Shown here: positions 13,808 through 19,572 of the stretch, one piece after another
Layout: each line of letters begins with the position of its first letter
Numbering within the stretch: position 1 is the stretch's first letter
Assembly: GCA_900541785.1 (NCBI GenBank)
Contig: UQKY01000043.1
Location: 1 to 19,572, forward strand
DNA length: 19,572 bases
Source: an uncultured Collinsella sp.
GTDB lineage: Bacteria > Actinomycetota > Coriobacteriia > Coriobacteriales > Coriobacteriaceae
Direction: 5' to 3'
Notes under the pieces: generated by a model
Told to the model about the DNA's origin: nothing
Databases searched by the model: none
Seen by the model: only the letters and a program-made list of their open reading frames with translations
Translations under genes and position numbers: made by a program

Positions 13808-15262
13808 TTAACTCAAGTCCTCGCCATTTGATGCAATGACCTTTTGGTACCAGCAGAAGCTGTCCTTTCGGTAGCGATCGAACGTGCCTTTGCCCATATC
13901 ATCGGCATCGACATAAACAAAGCCATAGCGCTTCTTCATCTGCCCCGTCGAGGCCGACACCAAATCGATACAGCCCCACGGCGTGTATCCCATCAGGTCA
14001 ACACCGTCCTCGACAATTGCATCGCGCAGCGCAAGAATATGCCTTCGCAGGTAATCAATATGATACGCATCGTGGACTTTGCCGTCTTCCAGCGCATCGA
14101 GTCCGCCCACACCGTTCTCGGCGATAAAGAGCGGAAGATGGTAACGATCGTGGTAGCCGGCAAGCGTCACGCGCAAACCCAGCGCATCGATCTGCCACTT
14201 CCAGGCAGTCTCTTTATCCTTGAGGTACGGATTGCGCAACGTCGGGAACACGTTGCCCTCCGCCTTCTCGGCGATCACCTGATCATCGGCGCACACCAAG
14301 CGCGAGCAATAGTACGAGAACGAGATGAAGTCGACCGTATGCTCTGCCAGATACTCCGTATCGCCCGGCTCAAAGGGCACGTGAACACCCTCTTTCTCGA
14401 GTGCACGCAGCTTCCAAGCAGGATAGGCGCCCGCAGCCATCACGTCTGTGTAGAAGTAGCGGCCGCGGTCCTCCTCATACGCAAGCCATACGTCCTCGGG
14501 CGCACAACGGTACGGATAGGTCGCACCGGCAGCGACCATGCAACCCACCTTGTTTGCGGGATCGATCTTGTGCAGAATCTCGACAGCGCGAGCGCTCGCC
14601 ATAAACATATGGTGCGAGAACGCCGCAGTCACGGCTGCACGGTCACGCTCATCCTCGAGCGTGACACCCGCGTTGAGATAGGACAGCGCCACGCTGTTGA
14701 TCTCGTTGAACGTAAGCCAATAACGCACGAGGCCCTGGTACGCGCGTCCGACGGTCTCGACGTAGTGCGCATACCGCTCGATCATCTCTCGGCTTTGCCA
14801 GCCACCATAGCGCTCGACCAGAGCCAACGGATAGTCGTAGTGCGACAGCGTCACAAGCGGCTCGATTCCATGCTCGCGCAGCGCCTCGAATACCTGACGG
14901 TAAAACTCCAAGCCCTCGCCGTTGGGCTCGGCCTCCATCCCTGTGGGAAAAATACGGCTCCAGCAAATTGAAAGACGCAGGCACTTAAAGCCCATCTCGG
15001 CAAAAAGCTCGACATCCTCGTGCCAATGATGGAAGAAGTCGTTGCCCCAGCGGCATGGATACAGCCTGTCCGGATCGTCCACGGGCTTTTGCCTGCCAAA
15101 CATTACATCCCAGCGGTCGGAACCCTGTGGGATCAGGTCGGAGTGCGACATGCCGCGGCCGCCCTCGTTCCAGCCCCCTTCGGCCTGGTTGGCGGCGAGG
15201 GCACCACCCCACAAAAAGCCCTCGGGCATACCGGCGGCAGACGTTCTGTCAAAGTAACTCAT
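13808..15262 (-). CDS. GH1 6-phospho-beta-glucosidase
   Basis: A 484-aa glycoside hydrolase family 1 enzyme that splits phosphorylated beta-glucosides such as cellobiose-6-phosphate into glucose and glucose-6-phosphate in the cytoplasm. The N-terminus (PEGFLWGGALAANQAEGG) is typical of phospho-beta-glucosidases. The acid/base is E187 in TFNEIN (184-189) and the nucleophile E382 in IAENG (380-384). The phosphate-binding loop is visible as SASTGQMKKRYGFVYVD (436-452). Length is normal for the family (about 470-490). The ATG at 15262 comes one base after the EIIC stop codon and has GAGGA upstream; an ATG at 15274 would overlap EIIC and lacks spacing. It is the last gene of the PTS operon and is followed by a strong terminator. 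lac-type 6-phospho-beta-galactosidase activity cannot be excluded. Confidence 0.92.
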   Translation of the reverse strand: MSYFDRTSAAGMPEGFLWGGALAANQAEGGWNEGGRGMSHSDLIPQGSDRWDVMFGRQKPVDDPDRLYPCRWGNDFFHHWHEDVELFAEMGFKCLRLSICWSRIFPTGMEAEPNGEGLEFYRQVFEALREHGIEPLVTLSHYDYPLALVERYGGWQSREMIERYAHYVETVGRAYQGLVRYWLTFNEINSVALSYLNAGVTLEDERDRAAVTAAFSHHMFMASARAVEILHKIDPANKVGCMVAAGATYPYRCAPEDVWLAYEEDRGRYFYTDVMAAGAYPAWKLRALEKEGVHVPFEPGDTEYLAEHTVDFISFSYYCSRLVCADDQVIAEKAEGNVFPTLRNPYLKDKETAWKWQIDALGLRVTLAGYHDRYHLPLFIAENGVGGLDALEDGKVHDAYHIDYLRRHILALRDAIVEDGVDLMGYTPWGCIDLVSASTGQMKKRYGFVYVDADDMGKGTFDRYRKDSFCWYQKVIASNGEDLS

Positions 15263-15263
15263 G

Positions 15264-16613
15264 CTACTCAGCATCCTCGGCAGAAGCTGCCGCGGCGTTC
15301 TCCTGCTCCTGAGCCAGGAGCTGGTTATCGTACACCTTAAAGAACGGGTACCAGACCACAGCCATGACCACGATCAAAACGATCGTAAACACCCAGATGC
15401 GCGGGTCGAGGCACTGGACAAAGCCCTGAACGAAGATGGGGAACGTGCCGCTCACCAAGATGTAGAAGTTAGAGACAAGACCCAGTGAGACCGCACCCCA
15501 ATACAGCAGGGCCGAGATCATGCCGCCTAGCACAAACGGAATCATGAGGATCGGGTTGAAGATGATGGGCGCGCCGAAGATCGCGGGCTCGGAGATACGG
15601 AAGAAGCTCGGCACGATCGATGCCCTGCCAAATGCCTTGAGCTGCTGCGACTTTGCCCTAAACGCGCAGAGCGCCACAAAAGAGAACGTATTACCCGTGC
15701 CGCCGATGAGGTTGATGGCCAACGACATGAGCACCGGGTGGAACTCAAGCGGCTGCCCGGCAGCATAGAGCGAGGCGTTGGCGGCAAAGGCGGCAAGCGA
15801 GACCGGGGCGGTGATGGGCATTACGATCATGTTGCCGTGGACGCCAAAGCACCAAAACAGCAGCGTCATGAAGCAGATAAGCAGTGCGCCGGGCACAGAG
15901 TCAACTGCGACGGAAAGCGGGGCAGCGAGCAGCTTCTCGATAACCGAGGGGATGGACAGCGCGGGATCGATCATCTGGATCAGCAGGTTGCCGCCAAAGA
16001 AGATGAGGATGTTGGCGAGCATAGGTACGATGGCGCCAAAGGTTTCGGACAAAAACGGCGGCACGCCATCGGGCATCTTGATGGTGATGCCCTTGGTCTG
16101 GCAGAAGCGCGTGACCTCGACGGAGACCAAGGCAACGATGATGGCGGTAAACAGGCCCTGCGCACCCAGATAGGTGCAGGGGACCGCCTGGAGCACGGAC
16201 TCGTCAGCAAGCTGGTAGTAGGACGACGGCGCCGCGGCGATCAGGAACATCACCAGCGAGGTCATGCCGGCGTTAAGCTTGGGCATCTTGTAGGTGCCCG
16301 CCAGGTTATATGCGATTGCGAACGTCACGATCACCGACAGTATGCCCATCGTCATATTGAAGGGGATGAGCAGCGTGAGCTTATTGGCCGTCGCAAAATC
16401 GAGCCAAGGGCCAAAGACGGACCAGAACCCGCCCTGCGCCACCAGGTCGGCCGTGACCGGCGGGTTGGCGAGGATCATAAAGACGGCAGATACCAAGATG
16501 AAGCTGATCGCGCTCATAAAGCCCTTTTGCATGGAGGCAAAGTGGCGCTCGGTGCCGCAGAAATTGGCGATAGGGGTCAGTTTTTCCTGAAGCAGGGTCA
16601 TGAACTTCTCCAT
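15264..16613 (-). CDS. PTS lactose/cellobiose-family EIIC
   Basis: A 449-aa membrane permease subunit of the PTS lactose-N,N'-diacetylchitobiose-beta-glucoside family, CelB-like. It carries the sugar across the membrane while EIIB phosphorylates it. About 10 hydrophobic helices are visible. Family motifs are WCFGVHGN (254-261, with H259), GGTGNT (304-309) and RISEPAIFGAPIIFNP (339-354, with E342 as the conserved substrate-site Glu). The C-terminal tail is acidic and Ala-rich (AAAASAEDAE). GGAGG lies 5 nt before the ATG and overlaps the stop of the EIIB gene (gap 9 bp), and its own stop is one base from the GH1 start, so the operon is tightly packed. A cellobiose-like sugar is the most likely substrate; the sequence alone does not settle it. 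Confidence 0.92.
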   Translation of the reverse strand: MEKFMTLLQEKLTPIANFCGTERHFASMQKGFMSAISFILVSAVFMILANPPVTADLVAQGGFWSVFGPWLDFATANKLTLLIPFNMTMGILSVIVTFAIAYNLAGTYKMPKLNAGMTSLVMFLIAAAPSSYYQLADESVLQAVPCTYLGAQGLFTAIIVALVSVEVTRFCQTKGITIKMPDGVPPFLSETFGAIVPMLANILIFFGGNLLIQMIDPALSIPSVIEKLLAAPLSVAVDSVPGALLICFMTLLFWCFGVHGNMIVMPITAPVSLAAFAANASLYAAGQPLEFHPVLMSLAINLIGGTGNTFSFVALCAFRAKSQQLKAFGRASIVPSFFRISEPAIFGAPIIFNPILMIPFVLGGMISALLYWGAVSLGLVSNFYILVSGTFPIFVQGFVQCLDPRIWVFTIVLIVVMAVVWYPFFKVYDNQLLAQEQENAAAASAEDAE

Positions 16614-16622
16614 GGTCGCCTC

Positions 16623-16916
16623 CTAACCCAACAGCGACTGGGCGAGTGCCAGCACGTTGGCGGCGTTGCCCATGCCGTAGTCCTGTGCGGGGATGACCGC
16701 GGTCGGCTTACCGCTCCCCTGCTTGACGGTGTTGAGCTGGTAGGACACCTGCGGCCCCAAGAGCAGCACGTCATAATTGGCGCACGTCTCCTGATACTCG
16801 CCGATACCCACCGCATCGATATCGAGCTCGATGCCGTTTTGCTCCGCATATTTCTCGAGTTTCTTCATCAGAATGCTTGTAGACAGACCAGCTGCGCAAA
16901 CAAGAAGGATCTTCAT
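16623..16916 (-). CDS. PTS lactose/cellobiose-family EIIB
   Basis: A 97-aa cytoplasmic EIIB subunit. The phospho-acceptor Cys is C7 in KILLVCAAGLSTS, at the typical place after the first beta strand. It takes phosphate from EIIA and gives it to the sugar bound by EIIC. Length fits the family (about 100 aa). The ATG at 16916 has AAGGGA upstream; an in-frame ATG six codons earlier has no ribosome site and would add an untypical RRESL extension. It lies 46 bp after EIIA and 9 bp before EIIC. Confidence 0.92.
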   Translation of the reverse strand: MKILLVCAAGLSTSILMKKLEKYAEQNGIELDIDAVGIGEYQETCANYDVLLLGPQVSYQLNTVKQGSGKPTAVIPAQDYGMGNAANVLALAQSLLG

Positions 16917-16962
16917 AAGGGATTCCCTTCGCATTGATTGGTTGGATAGTCACCGCACGCCG

Positions 16963-17289
16963 CTAGGCGTTCTTGGTTGCAGTGCACTCATACAGGCAGA
17001 TCAGCTCCTGCACGAGCTCCTGAGCAAGCATGGAGCACATGAGGTGGTCCTGAGCATGGACCAGCAACACATCCACCGACAGATGCTCGCCCGCTGCCTC
17101 AGTCGAAAGCAGCTGCGTTTGGATGTGGTGAGCCTTGATTCCCGCATCCTTTGACTGCTTCATGAGTTTGGCGGCGGCGTCAAAATCCCCCGCTTTTGCC
17201 TTTTCAAGGGCTTCGAAGGCAAGGCTGCGTGCCTCTCCCGCCGCAGCGACCAGCTGAAACGAAACCATCTCGGTTCCCTGATCGTCCAT
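16963..17289 (-). CDS. PTS lactose/cellobiose-family EIIA
   Basis: A 108-aa, mainly helical EIIA subunit that takes phosphate from HPr and passes it to EIIB; active members are trimers. The phosphorylated residue is H78 in LLVHAQDHLM, and D81 matches the conserved buried metal-binding Asp of the lactose-type EIIA. The N-terminal helix begins at about residue 8; GAGGAGA sits at the right distance before the first ATG, so I keep that start. First structural gene after the regulator, 119 bp downstream of it. Confidence 0.92.
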   Translation of the reverse strand: MDDQGTEMVSFQLVAAAGEARSLAFEALEKAKAGDFDAAAKLMKQSKDAGIKAHHIQTQLLSTEAAGEHLSVDVLLVHAQDHLMCSMLAQELVQELICLYECTATKNA

Positions 17290-17408
17290 AACGGTCTCCT
17301 CTCCCGTGATGTTTGGTTTGTACTTGAATATTCGAAACGCCTATCTCCCGCCCGCAATCCTCGAGGTTTATTGCAGGTAGACAGACAGGGTTATCGACAA
17401 AAGAAGTC
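17290..17408 (-). promoter_or_regulatory. Leader between regulator and EIIA genes
   Basis: No strong terminator separates the regulator gene from EIIA. On the minus strand the stretch holds an 8-bp palindrome GAATATTC (17326-17333) that overlaps TTCGAA, about 40 bp before the EIIA start. It is an operator-like site, and the gap is large enough for a promoter that the regulator could activate. I see no terminator/antiterminator pair that would suggest RNA-level control by the regulator. Confidence 0.35.
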
Positions 17409-19304
17409 TTAAGCCGTATGCGCTTGCACAAGCGCCATCAGCTCATGCCAGGACCGGCGCTCGCGTAGGCGCTCGACCCCCTGGCGGTCCATAAAGATCT
17501 CGGCGAGCAGTGAGCTCAAGATCCGCGCCTCATCGCCGCCCGACCGGGCAAACGACACCATAAAGACGATATCGACCTCATGGCCGTATTCGTCCCAAAG
17601 AATGGGATGTTCGAGCAGGCCCACGGTAACAAAGGCCTCGGCGCTCAAGGGATGCATCCCATGGGGCATGGCTACCCCATTGCCAAACGAGGTGGCACTC
17701 GCGCTCTCGCGCTCGGCGACCTCTTGGGCAAACTGGGCATCGACACGGCCGCTCTCGACGGCGCGCTCGGAGAGATATCGGAGAACGGCCTGCTTCGACG
17801 ACGCCTCAACGCGGTTGAAGAACAGGGCACGGCTAAAGAAAGAGCTTACGGAGTCCGATTGCGCAGTGTCGTCGCTCAGCACCTTGCGGATAGCGTTGAC
17901 ATCGCTCGTCTCCAAGAAGAAATCGGCCTCGCGGACGGGCACGGGCAACTTGACGTTGAGCGGCACCGTTGTGAACACGTAGTCGATGTGCGAAAAATCG
18001 AACGTTCCCACGCGGGCGACATCGCATGTCTCAATCGAATCGATATACATGCCAAACTGCTTGCGGTACTGGTGCTCGAGCATACGGGCGCTTCCCGCTC
18101 CCGAGGCGCACACGATCAGGATGCGCTTGCGACGCGGCTGGTCGGCTTGCTGCTCGAGGGCCAGGGCAAATGCCATGGCGATGTAGCCGAGCTCTTCATC
18201 AGAGGGCTGGCTGCCAAAATGACGCTCGAGTACCTGCGAGGTGCCAGCTGCCATCGAATAGGCCAACGGAAACCTCGTCTTGATATCGGGCAGCATGGGG
18301 TTATCCATATGCATGTGATATTCAAGGCGATAGCCCAGAGGGCCGATATGCCGAGCAAGGTTCATGCGAAGTTCAAGATCGCCGCTAAAGTCAAACCTAA
18401 ACTCATCGTTGATCGCACGTACCATCTCGGAAGCAATCTCCCACATCTCGTCCGAGATAACGGCAGAGCCCTTCTCGGGCACGCCCGTGCCCCTGCCGAG
18501 CAAATGGATTGCGATAAAGGCAACCTCTTCTCGGGGCATGCTCACGCCCAGGGCATCCTTGATGTTTGCGGCAATCTGGAAAGCCGCGGCGTATTCGCGC
18601 GTTCCCTCCAGTTTTTGAACGTCCGATTCTGCAGCTGGGACATAGCAGCCCTGCTCGATGCGGCCAAGAGCAATGTAAAGATGCATGATGAGATTGCGGG
18701 ATGCCAGCGAGCTCACCGTGACGGGCGAGGCCGTCAGGGCATCGTCCACACATGCGGCGATGGCCCGCAGGCGCTCGGCGAGCTTTGCATCGTCGGTGTC
18801 GGGCAACACGGGCCTCACCAGCGAGGCCAGGCACAGGCGCCGTTGTGACTCCCCGCCCGCAACGCGGATTCCGTAGCGTGGGCGCTTTTCGAGCGTTAAG
18901 TCAAATTGGGCGAGTTTCTGCTCTACCAGACGCATGTCATTGGACAGAGTCCGCGCCGAAACGTAGAGTAAATCCGCATACTCCTCAATCGTCACCCACT
19001 GGGACCGCATGAGGAGGTCGTTAAGAAGGAAGGACACACGGCCATCGCGCGTATCAGGAATGCCCGGATGGGCCAGAGCCGCACCGTCTAGCAAGCGAGC
19101 AAGCTCATCTGCACGTGCAACATCGATACGATACTGCCCCTTGCTGCCAACGATGCGTGCAACCCCTGCAAGGCTGTCGTTTGCGCGATGGATATAGTTT
19201 CTCACGGCGCGCTCGCTTACCTCGAGACGCTTGGCAAGTACCGCGACAGCGACAGGCTGAGCGTCCTCGATCATATTTACAAGCTGCTTGACGCGAGCAT
19301 CCAT
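17409..19304 (-). CDS. LicR/BglG-type PRD transcriptional regulator
   Basis: A 631-aa DNA-binding PRD regulator like LicR or MtlR. Order of domains: HTH (about 1-60), second HTH (about 90-150), PRD1 (about 175-280), PRD2 (about 285-390), EIIB-like (about 393-480; C399 in IVCASGAGSA) and EIIA-like (about 485-630; H548 in GVAMPHG). PRD1 has both usual histidines, H208 (IMHLY) and H267 (IAIHLL). PRD2 keeps H319 (ARHIGPLGYR), but the position normally filled by His in the YIALHF block is A378 (GYIAMAFA). In this family PTS phosphorylation of these residues switches activity according to sugar supply. The ATG has GGAGGAGG upstream. It lies at the head of the PTS operon on the same strand, so it very likely activates it. 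The size fits the LicR class rather than the short RNA-binding BglG antiterminators. Confidence 0.9.
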   Translation of the reverse strand: MDARVKQLVNMIEDAQPVAVAVLAKRLEVSERAVRNYIHRANDSLAGVARIVGSKGQYRIDVARADELARLLDGAALAHPGIPDTRDGRVSFLLNDLLMRSQWVTIEEYADLLYVSARTLSNDMRLVEQKLAQFDLTLEKRPRYGIRVAGGESQRRLCLASLVRPVLPDTDDAKLAERLRAIAACVDDALTASPVTVSSLASRNLIMHLYIALGRIEQGCYVPAAESDVQKLEGTREYAAAFQIAANIKDALGVSMPREEVAFIAIHLLGRGTGVPEKGSAVISDEMWEIASEMVRAINDEFRFDFSGDLELRMNLARHIGPLGYRLEYHMHMDNPMLPDIKTRFPLAYSMAAGTSQVLERHFGSQPSDEELGYIAMAFALALEQQADQPRRKRILIVCASGAGSARMLEHQYRKQFGMYIDSIETCDVARVGTFDFSHIDYVFTTVPLNVKLPVPVREADFFLETSDVNAIRKVLSDDTAQSDSVSSFFSRALFFNRVEASSKQAVLRYLSERAVESGRVDAQFAQEVAERESASATSFGNGVAMPHGMHPLSAEAFVTVGLLEHPILWDEYGHEVDIVFMVSFARSGGDEARILSSLLAEIFMDRQGVERLRERRSWHELMALVQAHTA

Positions 19305-19455
19305 GTCCTCCTCCTTTCCCTGCGTCTAGTCTAACGCGGTAAAGAATGACACTCCACGTCGCGCTCGTTCCGCCAACTCGGAACAGGTTGCGGGGAGTCC
19401 AGCTGAGCTATGGAGAGCCTGGGGAGAGGGCCCGAAAGCAATGCGTCGGTGTGAG

Positions 19456-19540
19456 ATGCGCTTTCCGCAGTCATTGGGGACAGATTTAAATTAGTAGTCA
19501 TTGAGGACGTTCTTGTTTGACTAGTCGTTTAAGAACGTCC
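19456..19540. repeat. GGGGAC-type dispersed repeat, second copy with hairpin
   Basis: GATGCGCTTTCCGCAG (19456-19470) is followed by TCATTGGGGACAGATTTAAA, and 19471-19508 matches 13366-13403 at 31 of 38 positions. The distal part is a perfect 10-bp inverted repeat, GGACGTTCTT (19505-19514) and AAGAACGTCC (19531-19540), whose loop contains the palindrome GACTAGTC (19519-19526). Such layouts are typical of REP elements mobilised by a Y1 (RAYT-type) transposase. No such gene is in the window. Confidence 0.7.
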
Positions 19541-19572
19541 ATTACAGTCGAAATTGTCAGCCCGGGACCGTC

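Noticed and set aside
17290..17408. Possible antiterminator (RAT) site controlled by the PRD regulator
   Set aside because: No terminator with an overlapping RAT-like stem is visible, and the regulator has DNA-binding HTH domains rather than an N-terminal RNA-binding CAT domain.
17580..18848. 422-codon plus-strand frame opposite the PRD regulator
   Set aside because: It is an antisense shadow; the minus strand carries the full domain series of a LicR-type regulator.
19305..19440. tRNA-like fragment (AGCTGAGCTATGG) as an attachment site
   Set aside because: No cloverleaf arms or acceptor stem can be built around it.

Overview
The window looks like chromosome from a high-GC, gut-type actinobacterium of the class Coriobacteriia, most likely Collinsella or a close relative. 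I base this on the GC-rich codon use, the LytTR-type two-component systems, the lactose/cellobiose PTS set and the style of the intergenic repeats. This is recognition, not a database match. There are no rRNA, tRNA, CRISPR or phage genes. All but one of the 15 genes lie on the minus strand, so they are read from high to low coordinates.

Layout from left to right. (1) Positions 1-242 hold inverted repeats and a terminator. (2) 243-710 is a small YfcE/MJ0936-type metallophosphoesterase. (3) 802-4118 is a minus-strand operon of a family 2 glycosyltransferase, a LytS-like histidine kinase and a LytTR response regulator; the first two overlap by 4 bp. (4) 4301-5551 is a UMF1/Atg22-type MFS transporter. 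(5) 5691-5755 is a long, nearly perfect inverted repeat. (6) 5785-6729 is a zinc-dependent phospholipase C-like protein. (7) 6821-8986 is a second, paralogous kinase/LytTR regulator pair. (8) 9098-11959 is an amidohydrolase with an APC permease, probably one uptake-and-hydrolysis unit for an amino-acid-derived compound. (9) 12320-13354 is the only plus-strand gene, a membrane-anchored C39-like cysteine peptidase domain protein with a long basic tail. (10) 13355-13807 is a gene-free repeat island. (11) 13808-19304 is a complete PTS sugar module: PRD-type regulator, EIIA, EIIB, EIIC and a GH1 6-phospho-beta-glucosidase. (12) The last 270 bp carry another copy of the repeat found in the island.

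How the genes work together. In the PTS module EIIA, EIIB and EIIC import and phosphorylate a beta-glucoside such as cellobiose, the GH1 enzyme cleaves the phosphorylated sugar, and the LicR-like regulator senses PTS phosphorylation to control the genes. The two kinase/regulator pairs share a design: two N-terminal membrane helices, a GAF-like region, a His_kinase/HATPase core and a CheY-LytTR partner. One pair is tied to a glycosyltransferase, the other lies just upstream of the phospholipase-like gene. Both operons lie directly behind terminator-like hairpins with no obvious room for a promoter between hairpin and start codon, which makes leader attenuation or read-through worth testing.

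I found no clear new defence or mobile system. The most interesting items are the hairpin-fronted twin LytTR systems, the glycosyltransferase-kinase coupling, the interspersed repeat family and the PRD regulator that lacks one conserved histidine.
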